Source of the DNA: Halomonas sp.
GTDB lineage: Bacteria > Pseudomonadota > Gammaproteobacteria > Pseudomonadales > Halomonadaceae
Direction of reading: 5' to 3'
Assembly: GCF_011050415.1 (NCBI RefSeq)
Contig: NZ_DRFS01000005.1
Coordinates: 86,941 to 150,940, forward strand
DNA: 64,000 nucleotides
Made by a program: the position numbers and the translations under genes. Below, in pieces: positions 1 to 9,679 of the stretch (position 1 is its first letter; each line of letters starts with the position of its first letter). The notes under the pieces were generated by a model that was not told the DNA's origin, did no database searches, and worked only from the letters and a program-made list of their open reading frames with translations.

Positions 1-500
1 TCGTCCAACTGACCTTCGCGCAGCTTTTTACGAAACGTCTGGCGGGTGCCGCTATCTTCACGCTGTTTCTCTTCCTGGCCACGCGGCGGCGGAAGCAGGG
101 CGTCCAGCACCCGGTCTTCGGCGGCATCGGCAGCGCGATGACTGACTTCTTCTTTGGCCTGTTCGCGGACCATTTTGATCGCGGCTTCCATTAAGTCGCG
201 AATAATCGACTCGACATCACGCCCGACATAGCCGACTTCGGTAAATTTGGTCGCTTCAACCTTGATAAACGGCGCTTTGGCAAGCTTAGCCAGGCGCCGG
301 GCGATCTCGGTTTTACCTACACCAGTGGGGCCAATCATCAAAATATTTTTAGGTGTGACTTCTGGGCGCAAATCGTCGTCAAGCTGCATACGGCGCCAGC
401 GATTACGGAGCGCGATAGCAACGGCGCGCTTAGCGTCCTGTTGACCAATAATGTGCTGATCGAGAGCGTGAACAATTTCGCGGGGTGTCATCTGGGTCAT
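1..500 (-). CDS. hslU: HslU, ATPase subunit of HslVU protease (partial, C-terminus outside window)
   Basis: This is the N-terminal part (about 166 residues) of the AAA+ unfoldase that feeds proteins into the HslV peptidase in the cytoplasm. The protein starts [10 protein letters not shown] and shows the Walker A segment [18 protein letters not shown] near residues 55-72, followed by the VGRD segment typical of HslU. The last visible part runs into the charged inserted domain, so Walker B and the C-terminal tail are beyond the left edge. The start codon lies 10 bp after the hslV stop, so the two genes are surely co-transcribed in the usual hslV-hslU order. Confidence 0.97.
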   Translation of the reverse strand, partial: MTQMTPREIVHALDQHIIGQQDAKRAVAIALRNRWRRMQLDDDLRPEVTPKNILMIGPTGVGKTEIARRLAKLAKAPFIKVEATKFTEVGYVGRDVESIIRDLMEAAIKMVREQAKEEVSHRAADAAEDRVLDALLPPPRGQEEKQREDSGTRQTFRKKLREGQLD

Positions 501-510
501 AAAAATAGCC

Positions 511-1044
511 TCAACGTTCGTTGATCATCAGCTCTTCGAGCGTTACGTGATGGTTGGTGAACACGCAGATGTCACCAGCAATGGCCAACGACTTCTCGGT
601 GATTTCACGCGCCGAAAGCTCCGTATTTTCCAGCAGCGCACGGGCTGAAGCCTGGGCGAAGTTGCCGCCAGAGCCAATCGCAATGATGCCGCGTTCAGGC
701 TCAACTACATCGCCATTACCGGTAATAATCAGCGAGGCGCTGTGGTCTGCAACGGCTAGCAGCGCTTCTAAACGCCGTAGGGCACGGTCAGTACGCCAAT
801 CTTTAGCGAGCTCGACAGCGGCCTTGGTTAAATGGCCCTGATATTTTTCCAACTGTGCTTCAAAGCGTTCAAATAACGTGAACGCATCGGCGGTGCCACC
901 GGCAAACCCGGCCAGTACCTTGCCCCGGTAGAGGCGGCGTACTTTACTGGCGTTACCTTTCATCACGGTATTGCCAAGCGATACTTGGCCATCGCCAGCA
1001 AGGGCGACCTGATTGCCGCGGCGAACGGAGACAATGGTGGTCAT
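511..1044 (-). CDS. hslV: HslV, threonine peptidase subunit of HslVU protease
   Basis: The product (177 residues) is the proteasome-beta-like peptidase that forms a double hexamer capped by HslU. The sequence begins M-T-T-I-V; removal of Met leaves the N-terminal Thr as nucleophile, as in the family. Later conserved segments GDGQVSLG and [10 protein letters not shown] are present and the length is standard. A good ribosome site (AAGGAG, 8 bp before the ATG) supports the start. It is downstream of the SPOR-domain gene but separated from it by a strong terminator-like hairpin, so it probably has its own promoter within 1045-1130. Confidence 0.97.
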   Translation of the reverse strand: MTTIVSVRRGNQVALAGDGQVSLGNTVMKGNASKVRRLYRGKVLAGFAGGTADAFTLFERFEAQLEKYQGHLTKAAVELAKDWRTDRALRRLEALLAVADHSASLIITGNGDVVEPERGIIAIGSGGNFAQASARALLENTELSAREITEKSLAIAGDICVFTNHHVTLEELMINER

Positions 1045-1057
1045 GGAGATAACTCCT

Positions 1058-1105
1058 TATGGGGAGGCGTGCTCCCTATGACTTGTAAGTCGCTCAACAA
1101 GCGAC
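1058..1105 (-). promoter_or_regulatory. Structured leader upstream of hslV
   Basis: Two short hairpins lie just upstream of hslV: GGGAG/CTCCC (1062-1066 with 1072-1076) and GTCGCT/AGCGAC (1089-1094 with 1100-1105). They would be in the 5' untranslated part of hslVU mRNA. In E. coli a 5' stem-loop is known to stabilise hslVU mRNA; a similar role here is inference only. Confidence 0.35.
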
Positions 1106-1130
1106 CGTTGTGTAAGCATTCACAACAAAA

Positions 1131-1163
1131 TGCGGGCGGCTGATAAAAAATCAACCGCCCGCA
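1131..1163 (-). terminator. Terminator after the SPOR-domain gene
   Basis: On the minus strand a stem TGCGGGCGG / CCGCCCGCA is extended inward by TGAT/ATCA (with one G.U pair between), loops over T residues and is followed by TTTTG. It ends the priA-argS-SPOR transcript ahead of hslV. Confidence 0.75.
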
Positions 1164-1184
1164 GGTCATCAAGGAGTGGTTTTA

Positions 1185-1904
1185 TCAGTTTTGCAGTTGA
1201 ATAAGCAGTGGCTCAATGCCTTGAGTGCTCATTAAATCCTGCGCTCGATTTAGCTCCCGGGTGTCCTCGTAAGGGCCGACCTGAACACGGTGCCAGGTGT
1301 TGCCGTCAGCCTGCACTTCGCTGATTTGGGCCAACAGGCTTAAGTTGCGCAGGCGCCCGCGCAGCTGTTCAGCATCGCTTAAATCACGAAATGAAGCCGC
1401 TTGAAGGACATAGCGGCTAGGGGTGCTACTGTTTGCCGCACTCACCTGGGCAGTGGACACCTGCTCTTCAGGGCGTGTGTTGGCCGCAATGACTTGGGCA
1501 ATGGGGTCGTCGCCTGGATCACTACCGGCTATTTGCTCGGCGACCTCTGGACGAACAACGTTTGAAGGCAGCGTTACACCGGGCGCAATGACCTCGGTCT
1601 CAGGCAGCAGCGTATAAAACTCAAAGGTGGGCATCGAAGGTTGAGCAGCGCCTTCGGTTTCGCGGGCGGCCTCACGCTCCTCACTGCCAGAAGGCTTGGG
1701 TAGCACGGTTGCCTGGGGCGGTTCGCTCTGCTCCTGCCACGGTGCGGTTCCGTGCTGGTGCTGGGCGAGAAAGAAGCCCGCTGCCATGCCAGCGATGCCC
1801 CAGATCCAACCCGGTATGCGAAAGCCGCTGCCTGAGCTACGAGCAGACTTGCGCTGCGAGGTCGCTCCTCGGCGGGCGGGCTTTTTACGCGGTGGGCTAG
1901 CCAT
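1185..1904 (-). CDS. FtsN-like SPOR-domain membrane protein
   Basis: This 239-residue bitopic protein has a basic cytoplasmic N-terminus (about residues 1-30, many Lys/Arg), one transmembrane segment at about 32-47 (IWGIAGMAAGFFLA), a Pro/Glu-rich periplasmic linker and a C-terminal SPOR domain (about 160-239, YVLQAASFRDLSDAEQLR...). SPOR domains bind denuded septal peptidoglycan, and FtsN sits in this position beside hslVU in E. coli, so a cell-division role is likely. It is co-oriented with argS, with only 3 bp between argS stop and this start; a GGAG ribosome site precedes the ATG. I call it FtsN-like rather than FtsN because similarity in the linker cannot be judged. Confidence 0.88.
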   Translation of the reverse strand: MASPPRKKPARRGATSQRKSARSSGSGFRIPGWIWGIAGMAAGFFLAQHQHGTAPWQEQSEPPQATVLPKPSGSEEREAARETEGAAQPSMPTFEFYTLLPETEVIAPGVTLPSNVVRPEVAEQIAGSDPGDDPIAQVIAANTRPEEQVSTAQVSAANSSTPSRYVLQAASFRDLSDAEQLRGRLRNLSLLAQISEVQADGNTWHRVQVGPYEDTRELNRAQDLMSTQGIEPLLIQLQN

Positions 1905-1907
1905 GAA

Positions 1908-3593
1908 TTACATCTCCTCTGGGGCGCTAACCCCCATTAAATCCAGCCCGTTGCGCAACACTTGACGGGTAGCAAGCCCTAGCGCCAGGCGGGTGTTGCG
2001 CAGGGTGTCGTCCTCAACCATTACTTTAACGGCGTTATAGCAGGTGTGAAAATCGCCGGAAAGATCAAGTAAATACTGAGCGACTTGCTGCGGCTCGCGG
2101 TTCTTGGCGGCGGTTTCGACCACTTCGGGGAACCTGGCCAAACGGTTTAATACGGCTTTCTCCTGATCGCTATCCAGCAAAGCAAGATTGGCCATTGCTA
2201 ATGCGTGATCGAACGGCTGACCAGCATCTTGCGCTTTGCGCAGCATGCTGCATACCCGTGCGTGAGCATACTGAATGTAATAGACCGGGTTGTCGTTCGA
2301 CTGCGAGCGGGCCAGATCGATATCAAACGTGAGCTGCGAGTCGGCACGGCGAGCGGCAAGGAAGAAGCGCGTTGCATCGCGGCCTACTTCGTCAATCAAG
2401 TCGCGCACCGTGACGTAACTGCCAGCGCGCTTGGAGAGTTTTACCTCGACGCCCGAGCGAGTCACCATCACCATCTGATGGAGCACGTAGTCGGGCCAGC
2501 CTTTAGGGATGCCGACTTCCAGCGCCTGTAAACCAGCGCGTACGCGGGTTACCGTGGAGTGGTGGTCGGCCCCCTGCTCGTTAATCACCGTTTTAAAGCC
2601 GCGCTGCCACTTGTCCAAATGGTAAGCTACATCGGGCAGGAAGTAGGTGTAGCCACCGTCACGTTTGCGCATCACGCGGTCTTTGTCATCACCAAAATCA
2701 GTGGTACGCAGCCACATGGCACCGTCATCTTCATAGGTGTGGCCTGCGGCCACCAGTTTTTCGACCGTGGCGTCTACTTTGCCATCTTCGTAGAGCGATG
2801 ACTCTAGGAAGTAAACATCAAATTCAACGCCGAACGCCTTCAGATCCAGATCCTGTTCGCGACGCAGCCACGCCACGGCGAACTCTTGAATGGCTTCTAA
2901 ATCTTCGGGATCGGTTTTAGCGGTGACTTCACGGTCATCGGCCGTTACCGTTTTGCCTGCCAGGTAGTCGTTAGCGACATCGCTAATATATTCGCCGCGA
3001 TAGCCATCTTCTGGCCAACTGGCATCGTCAGGCCCCAGGCCTTTAACGCGAGCCTGTACCGAGCGAGCCAGATTGGCGATTTGTGCGCCTGCATCGTTGT
3101 AGTAGAACTCGCGGGTCACGTCGTAACCGGTGGCTTCAAGCAGGCGGCAGAGACAGTCGCCAATCGCCGCGCCGCGGCCATGACCCACGTGGAGCGGCCC
3201 CGTGGGATTGGCGGACACAAACTCCACCTGAACCTTGGCGCCTTTACCGATCAGGCTGCGGCCAAAGGTGTCTCCACAATCGAGCACCTGGGCAACGATT
3301 TGGGCGGCAGCATCGGTCGCCGCGAAAAAATTGATAAAACCGGGGCCAGCAATCTCGGTTTTTTGGATAGCATCGCTTTGTGGCAGCGCAGCCACGAGAG
3401 TATTGGCTAACTCGCGCGGATTTTTGCCGGCGGGTTTCGCCAGCATTAGCGCTAAATTGGTGGCGTAATCGCCGTGGGCTTTGTCTTTGGTCGGGTCCAC
3501 TTTGATGTTGAGCTGTAGGTCGTTCGGCAGCACGCCTTGGTGCTTGAGCGCGGTAACCGCGCCTTCGAGCAGTGAAACTATGGTGTCTTTCAT
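1908..3593 (-). CDS. argS: Arginyl-tRNA synthetase
   Basis: This 561-residue class I synthetase charges tRNA-Arg with arginine in the cytoplasm. It shows the N-terminal additional domain, the HIGH-type signature in [17 protein letters not shown] (about residues 128-144), a KMSK-like region ([12 protein letters not shown]) and the C-terminal anticodon-binding domain (DALT type, ending with [12 protein letters not shown]). Length is typical. It lies between priA and the SPOR gene on the same strand. A promoter candidate is annotated upstream. Confidence 0.97.
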   Translation of the reverse strand: MKDTIVSLLEGAVTALKHQGVLPNDLQLNIKVDPTKDKAHGDYATNLALMLAKPAGKNPRELANTLVAALPQSDAIQKTEIAGPGFINFFAATDAAAQIVAQVLDCGDTFGRSLIGKGAKVQVEFVSANPTGPLHVGHGRGAAIGDCLCRLLEATGYDVTREFYYNDAGAQIANLARSVQARVKGLGPDDASWPEDGYRGEYISDVANDYLAGKTVTADDREVTAKTDPEDLEAIQEFAVAWLRREQDLDLKAFGVEFDVYFLESSLYEDGKVDATVEKLVAAGHTYEDDGAMWLRTTDFGDDKDRVMRKRDGGYTYFLPDVAYHLDKWQRGFKTVINEQGADHHSTVTRVRAGLQALEVGIPKGWPDYVLHQMVMVTRSGVEVKLSKRAGSYVTVRDLIDEVGRDATRFFLAARRADSQLTFDIDLARSQSNDNPVYYIQYAHARVCSMLRKAQDAGQPFDHALAMANLALLDSDQEKAVLNRLARFPEVVETAAKNREPQQVAQYLLDLSGDFHTCYNAVKVMVEDDTLRNTRLALGLATRQVLRNGLDLMGVSAPEEM

Positions 3594-3665
3594 TTAGGTA
3601 TCCGGGTGTCGTCGGTGGCGGCGTGTGCTAACGCGCAACTATAAGGATGCGTCTATAAAGCGGCT

Positions 3666-3693
3666 ATTATCAGCAATTGAGCCGCAGTTTCAA
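3666..3693 (-). promoter_or_regulatory. Candidate sigma70 promoter for argS
   Basis: On the minus strand TTGAAA (3688-3693) is followed after 16 bp by GATAAT (3666-3671), about 70 bp upstream of the argS start. The match is good but position alone does not prove activity. Confidence 0.45.
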
Positions 3694-3730
3694 AGCCGTG
3701 TTGCTAAACAAGCGGGTCTGTACCCGTATT

Positions 3731-3882
3731 GGTGCCATGGCAGGTTTCCGCGAGGGCGCTGTTAACCCCTCCCTGGGCGCTACTTTTTCCATCTGACCGC
3801 CATGGATGGCGGAAATGCCGGAATTGTCGGGAGCACTTTCCGGCCGTGGAAAAAGACCCTCGCTACAACCTGCCCTGGCACC
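3731..3882. repeat. 152-bp element with 26-bp imperfect terminal inverted repeats
   Basis: The arms 3731-3756 and 3857-3882 are inverted copies with 22 of 26 positions identical (GGTGCCATGGCAGGTT then GCGAGGG on the left; CCCTCGC then AACCTGCCCTGGCACC on the right). A further hairpin CCGCCAT-GG-ATGGCGG (3797-3812) lies inside. It fills most of the 327-bp argS-priA spacer (3594-3920), which holds no convincing gene. It may be a MITE-like repeat or a structured transcript region; family membership is untested. Confidence 0.5.
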
Positions 3883-3920
3883 AGTTATGTCAATTGATGT
3901 TTTACTGTTATCTACAAGTG

Positions 3921-6167
3921 CTAAGCGAGAGTTTGTGGATCGATATCAATCGACCAGCGCACCTTGCGTGCCTCGCGATTGGCTTCCAGCCACTGCACCA
4001 GCCAGCTAACGGCGGGGTGTAACTGGCTGCGTTTATCTGCGGCCAGCATAACGTGTAAATGGTAGCGATTCTGGCGTCTTTCCATGGGGGCGGGCACCGG
4101 GCCAAGGCAGCGGGTAGCCACACCTGACGCTTTTAACCATTGGCGTAGGGCATGGGCTGCCTGTTGCGCCATGGCTAAGGCAGCCTCCTCTTTGGGGCTT
4201 TCGATACGTAGCAGGGCCATAAAACAGAAGGGGGGGAGCTGGGCGATGCGCCGCTCTTCAAGCATGTTACGCGCCAGCGCCCCGTAGCCGTGTTCGGCCA
4301 ACTGGCCCAAATGGGGGTCGTCAGGATGCAGTGTTTGTACTAGCACACGGCCAGGGTGGGCGGCACGACCGGCACGGCCGGCGACTTGCTCAAGTAGCTG
4401 AGCGCTGTGCTCCAAGGCACGAAAGTCAGCGGCGTAAAGCCCGCCATCGGCATTGACGACGACCACTAGCGTTACGTGGGGCAGGTGGTGGCCCTTGGCA
4501 AGCATTTGGGTGCCGACCAGTACGCAGGGTTCACCCCGCTGAATCTCTTTTAAGATTTGCTCAAAGCTATCCTTTCGCCGAGTGCTGTCGCGGTCAATGC
4601 GGTAGACGGTGGTTTTTGGGAACAGCGTTTGAAGGGTCTCTTCCGTGCGTTCCGTACCACTCCCCAGGGCGCGCAAATCACCGCTGCCGCACTCCGGGCA
4701 GGCATCGGGAAGGGCGCGGCGACTATCGCAGTGGTGGCAGGCCAGCATGGCGGGTTGGCGGTGCAGGGTCATGCGCGCATCGCACTGGCCACAATCCGCC
4801 ATCCAGCCGCAGGCGTGGCAGGCGAGCGTCGGCGCAAAGCCTCGGCGATTGATAAAAATCAGCACCTGCTTGCCAGCACTTAAGGTGCTTTTAATCGCTT
4901 TTATAGCGCCGGGTAGCAGGCCGCCTTGGCGATGCTGGTGGCGTAAATCAATCAGTTCCAGCTTGGCTGGCGGGTGGCGGCTAGGGCGTTGGGTGAGACG
5001 AAGATGGCGGTAAGCACCGCTAAGCGCTTGATGCAGACTCTCTAGGGAAGGCGTCGCACTGCCCATCAGGAGCGGAATTTTATGATAGTGGGCGCGCGCC
5101 ACGGCCAAATCACGGGCGTGGTAGCGCAAGCCGTCGTGCTGTTTGTAGGAGCCGTCGTGCTCTTCATCGACAATAATCGCACCGGGGTTGGCCAGCGGTG
5201 TGAAAATCGCCGAACGGGTGCCAATAATAATCAGTGCACGACCACTGGCAGCGGCTTCCCATACGTCTAGTCGCTCGGGGTCGGTAAGGCCGGAATGCAG
5301 CGCCACCACGGGAACGCGAAAGCGACTGCGAAAGCGCGCAAGGGTTTGTGGGGTTAAGCCAATTTCCGGCACCAGTACCAACGATTGCTTACCTTTTGCC
5401 GCCACGGCTTCAATAAGCTGTAGGTAGACTTCTGTTTTGCCACTGCCGGTGATGCCCTCAAGCAAGCAGGGGTGGTAGCCGTCGAGTTTTTCATGCAGCC
5501 CTGCCAGCGCCGTGGCCTGTTCACGATTAAGCGGCAGGGCGGGGGTTGCGAGTAAGCTACCGCTCGGCGGACTGGGGGCGGTGAGAATATGTTCCTGGCT
5601 GGATGCCAAGCCTTTCTTTTCTAGCGCTAATAATTGGTCTCGGGTAAATCCATGGGCACTAACCGCGCGGCTGGGCAGGCCATGGGGGTGTTGGCGCAGC
5701 AGTGCATAGAGCTCAGCTTGCTTGGGCGCTCGGCTAAGAATTGCGTCTGCATCTTCGCCACGGGACAGCCATAACGTCTGTGTGCGGCCCGCCATGGGAT
5801 GGCCCTGGCGTAGCCTTGCGGGCATCGCATGGTGCAGCGTATCACCCAGGCTATGCTGGTAGTAACGGGCAGCAAAGCGGCAGAGCCACAGCCAGTCTTG
5901 CGGCAGTGGGGCGTCATCGAGGGTTTCGCTAATCGCCCGCAGTTGGTTGGGGGCAAGCTCACTGTGGTCGGCCAGCTCAACGATGACCCCGACAACATCA
6001 CGGCGCCCAAAGGGTACCCGAACGCGTAACCCCGGTTGCCAGCCTCCAGCAGGCGTCGTTTTGCACGGCAAGTAGTCAAACAGGCGTCGCAGCGGCGACG
6101 GCAGTGCCACTTTGAGCACTTTTGTGGACACTTGTGTCGGTGGCCGCGAAGAAACAGAATCAGGCAA
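3921..6167 (-). CDS. priA: Primosomal protein N' (PriA helicase)
   Basis: The 748-residue protein restarts stalled replication forks by 3'-5' helicase activity and primosome assembly. Visible elements in order: an N-terminal DNA-binding region (VALPSPLRRLFDYLP), Walker A GITGSGKTEVYL, the DEEHD Walker B box, LMGSATPSLES, a zinc-binding cluster with paired CxxC motifs (about residues 440-490), and motif VI in QVAGRAGRAAHPG. The chosen start is TTG with GGAGG close upstream; no nearby ATG fits better. It diverges from rpmE, as in many gammaproteobacteria. Confidence 0.95.
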   Translation of the reverse strand: MPDSVSSRPPTQVSTKVLKVALPSPLRRLFDYLPCKTTPAGGWQPGLRVRVPFGRRDVVGVIVELADHSELAPNQLRAISETLDDAPLPQDWLWLCRFAARYYQHSLGDTLHHAMPARLRQGHPMAGRTQTLWLSRGEDADAILSRAPKQAELYALLRQHPHGLPSRAVSAHGFTRDQLLALEKKGLASSQEHILTAPSPPSGSLLATPALPLNREQATALAGLHEKLDGYHPCLLEGITGSGKTEVYLQLIEAVAAKGKQSLVLVPEIGLTPQTLARFRSRFRVPVVALHSGLTDPERLDVWEAAASGRALIIIGTRSAIFTPLANPGAIIVDEEHDGSYKQHDGLRYHARDLAVARAHYHKIPLLMGSATPSLESLHQALSGAYRHLRLTQRPSRHPPAKLELIDLRHQHRQGGLLPGAIKAIKSTLSAGKQVLIFINRRGFAPTLACHACGWMADCGQCDARMTLHRQPAMLACHHCDSRRALPDACPECGSGDLRALGSGTERTEETLQTLFPKTTVYRIDRDSTRRKDSFEQILKEIQRGEPCVLVGTQMLAKGHHLPHVTLVVVVNADGGLYAADFRALEHSAQLLEQVAGRAGRAAHPGRVLVQTLHPDDPHLGQLAEHGYGALARNMLEERRIAQLPPFCFMALLRIESPKEEAALAMAQQAAHALRQWLKASGVATRCLGPVPAPMERRQNRYHLHVMLAADKRSQLHPAVSWLVQWLEANREARKVRWSIDIDPQTLA

Positions 6168-6196
6168 TTGGCCTCCGGCGTTAGTTTTGCTAGAAT
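6168..6196 (+). promoter_or_regulatory. Candidate promoter for rpmE
   Basis: TTGGCC (6168-6173) is followed after 17 bp by TAGAAT (6191-6196). It points toward rpmE and would give a leader of about 165 nt. It overlaps the region just upstream of priA, so divergent control is possible. Confidence 0.4.
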
Positions 6197-6367
6197 ATGC
6201 GACCGCTCAATCTTAACGACCTGTATTTAAGGGCTGTCTTTTTAAGGTCTGCCTTTAAGAACTATCGTAACGAAAGAGTGCCTAACCGGTTAGTCGTTTT
6301 TTTCCAAACCCGTATGCGGTGCCTGGCACGAGATCAGGTGGCGGCATATAGCTTCGTGAGGCTCGAG

Positions 6368-6583
6368 ATGAAACAAGGTATCCACCCGAATTACAACACG
6401 GTCACCGCTACTTGTTCTTGTGGTGCAAATTTCCAGGTCGGTTCTACCTCTGGTCAGGACTTCAATCTGGATGTGTGCTCCAACTGCCACCCGTTTTACA
6501 CTGGTAAGCAGAAGCAAGCGACTACTGGTGGTCGTGTAGAGCGCTTCAACAAGCGTTTCGGCGCTGCTGTTAAGCGCGGTTAA
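6368..6583 (+). CDS. rpmE: 50S ribosomal protein L31 (zinc-binding type)
   Basis: The 71-residue protein starts [12 protein letters not shown] and is a full-length L31. Four zinc ligands are visible as CSC (Cys16, Cys18) and CSNCH (Cys37, Cys40), so this is the zinc-containing form rather than the zinc-free paralogue made in zinc starvation. The open frame extends upstream to 6197, but the family start is the ATG at 6368. A clear terminator follows. Confidence 0.97.
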   Translation: MKQGIHPNYNTVTATCSCGANFQVGSTSGQDFNLDVCSNCHPFYTGKQKQATTGGRVERFNKRFGAAVKRG

Positions 6584-6641
6584 GACCCATAGGCTTATCC
6601 AATCGATAGGTCTAGATCGCAGGTACGCTGTGTACTCGCGC

Positions 6642-6669
6642 AAAACCCACGCCTCGGCGTGGGTTTTTT
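6642..6669 (+). terminator. Rho-independent terminator of rpmE
   Basis: CCCACGC / GCGTGGG stem with a short loop is followed by six T residues; A residues before the stem could pair with them. Confidence 0.9.
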
Positions 6670-6812
6670 GTTTTCTACTATGCTGTTTTATGGAAAATCC
6701 TTCCACAAATGCTGCGATACAGCAATAAGTAAAGCATTATGGGTGAAGGGTTTTTGCATAAGATTCAGCAAATATCTACTAAAAGTAACGAATATGAAGC
6801 TAAAATTCGGTT

Positions 6813-6824
6813 AAACGATCGTTT
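6813..6824. promoter_or_regulatory. Operator-like 12-bp palindrome upstream of malic enzyme
   Basis: AAACGATCGTTT is a perfect palindrome about 90 bp upstream of the malic enzyme start. The spacer 6584-6913 otherwise holds the rpmE terminator and an AT-rich stretch with a TATATT box (6867-6872) but no well-spaced -35 box. Confidence 0.3.
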
Positions 6825-6913
6825 TGTTATGAGTTGACGACGCGCTTGAGACGCATAGGTTTTTTCTATATTCTGAAATGACTTATCTACTTTATGTTAA
6901 CTGGACTCTGACC

Positions 6914-8185
6914 ATGACGGATGCAAATAAGCAGGCTGCTTTGGATTATCACGCGAAACCCATTCCTGGAAAGCTATCGGTGGAGTTGACCAAACCCACC
7001 GCGACCGCACGGGATTTGGCACTGGCGTATAGCCCAGGCGTGGCTGAGCCAGTGCTTGAAATCGCCCGGGATGCGGAAAATGCCTACCGTTATACCGGCA
7101 AGGGTAATCTGGTAGCCGTTATTACCGACGGCAGCGCTATTCTTGGTCTTGGTAACCTTGGCCCATTAGCGAGTAAGCCAGTCATGGAAGGCAAGGGCGT
7201 GCTGTTTAAGTGCTTTGCTGGCATCAACTCGGTGGATATCGAAGTCGATGCGGAAAGCCCGCAGGCATTTATCGATACGGTTGCGCGCATCGCTGATACC
7301 TGGGGCGGCATCAACCTGGAAGATATTAAAGCACCGGAGTGCTTTGAAATTGAAAAAGCGCTGATTGAGCGCTGCAGCATCCCGGTCTTCCACGATGATC
7401 AGCACGGTACCGCGATTGTGACTGCGGCAGGCATGCTGAACGCATTGGATATCGCCGGAAAAAAAATCGAAGACGTTAAAATTGTCTGCATGGGCGCCGG
7501 TGCAGCGGCTATTGCTTGCATGCGGTTGCTGGTCTCGTGTGGTGCCAGTAAAGAAAATTTGGTGATGCTTGATCGTCGCGGTGTTATTCACTCCGAGCGT
7601 GAAGGCATTAACGAATATAAAGCGGAATTCGCCCGCGATACCGATATGCGCACCTTAGATGATGCTATCGACAACGCGGATGTCTTTATCGGTTTGTCAG
7701 GCCCAGGGCTGCTCTCCGCAGATCAGGTCAAGAAAATGGCGCGAGATCCGGTGATTTTTGCCTGCACCAACCCAGACCCGGAAATTCATCCGGACGTTGC
7801 CCGTGCGGCACGTCCTGATGTGATCATGGCCACTGGCCGCTCGGATTTTCCGAACCAGGTGAACAACGTACTGGGCTTCCCGTTTATCTTCCGTGGTGCG
7901 TTGGATGTACGTGCCACGCGCATTAATGAAGAGATGAAGCTGGCCGCGGTACACGCGCTGAAAGATTTGGCCCGGGAGCCGGTGCCTCAAGAGGTGCTAA
8001 ATGCCTACGAGCGCACTGAAATGAGCTTTGGTCGCGAGTACATCATTCCGACGCCGGTGGATATCCGCCTGCTAGCGCGCATTTCCTCTGCGGTTGCTCA
8101 GGCCGCCGTTGATTCTGGCGTGGCGCGTAAGCCATACCCTGCGCACTACCCGCTGCAGTCTATTAACGACGTCTACGGCGGCTAA
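6914..8185 (+). CDS. Malic enzyme (oxaloacetate-decarboxylating, short form)
   Basis: The 423-residue cytoplasmic enzyme converts malate to pyruvate and CO2 with reduction of NAD(P)+. Seen are YSPGVAEPVLEI, the conserved DDQHGTA substrate/metal segment, a Rossmann GAGAAA motif and CTNPDPEIHP. The C-terminal phosphotransacetylase-like domain of MaeB (total about 750 residues) is absent. The open frame reaches 6878, but MTDANKQAALDYH at 6914 aligns better with family N-termini. NADP versus NAD preference cannot be read with confidence. A strong hairpin follows the stop. Confidence 0.92.
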   Translation: MTDANKQAALDYHAKPIPGKLSVELTKPTATARDLALAYSPGVAEPVLEIARDAENAYRYTGKGNLVAVITDGSAILGLGNLGPLASKPVMEGKGVLFKCFAGINSVDIEVDAESPQAFIDTVARIADTWGGINLEDIKAPECFEIEKALIERCSIPVFHDDQHGTAIVTAAGMLNALDIAGKKIEDVKIVCMGAGAAAIACMRLLVSCGASKENLVMLDRRGVIHSEREGINEYKAEFARDTDMRTLDDAIDNADVFIGLSGPGLLSADQVKKMARDPVIFACTNPDPEIHPDVARAARPDVIMATGRSDFPNQVNNVLGFPFIFRGALDVRATRINEEMKLAAVHALKDLAREPVPQEVLNAYERTEMSFGREYIIPTPVDIRLLARISSAVAQAAVDSGVARKPYPAHYPLQSINDVYGG

Positions 8186-8203
8186 TTCGCTGCGCTGGTC
8201 ATT

Positions 8204-8238
8204 AGTTACGCCCGCTTCTTAGCGGGCGTAACTGTTTT
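8204..8238 (+). terminator. Terminator after malic enzyme (possibly bidirectional)
   Basis: A perfect 13-bp stem AGTTACGCCCGCT / AGCGGGCGTAACT (8204-8216 with 8221-8233) with loop TCTT is followed by GTTTTG. It lies between convergent malic enzyme and tesB and may serve both. Confidence 0.8.
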
Positions 8239-8252
8239 GCGATGTTGCCTAG

Positions 8253-9652
<1,400 letters not shown>

Positions 9653-9679
9653 TGGCCACCCTTGCTTATCAGAGGCTTG

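Noticed and set aside
1045..1080. Possible heat-shock sigma factor site CCCCATAA before hslV
   Set aside because: It touches the ribosome-binding site and has no CTTGAA-type box at the correct distance.
3729..4022. 97-codon plus-strand open frame in the argS-priA spacer
   Set aside because: It runs into the antisense of priA, has no ribosome site and mostly covers the inverted-repeat element.
6197..6367. Upstream extension of the rpmE reading frame
   Set aside because: L31 has a fixed N-terminus MKxGIHP; the extra 57 codons are leader sequence.
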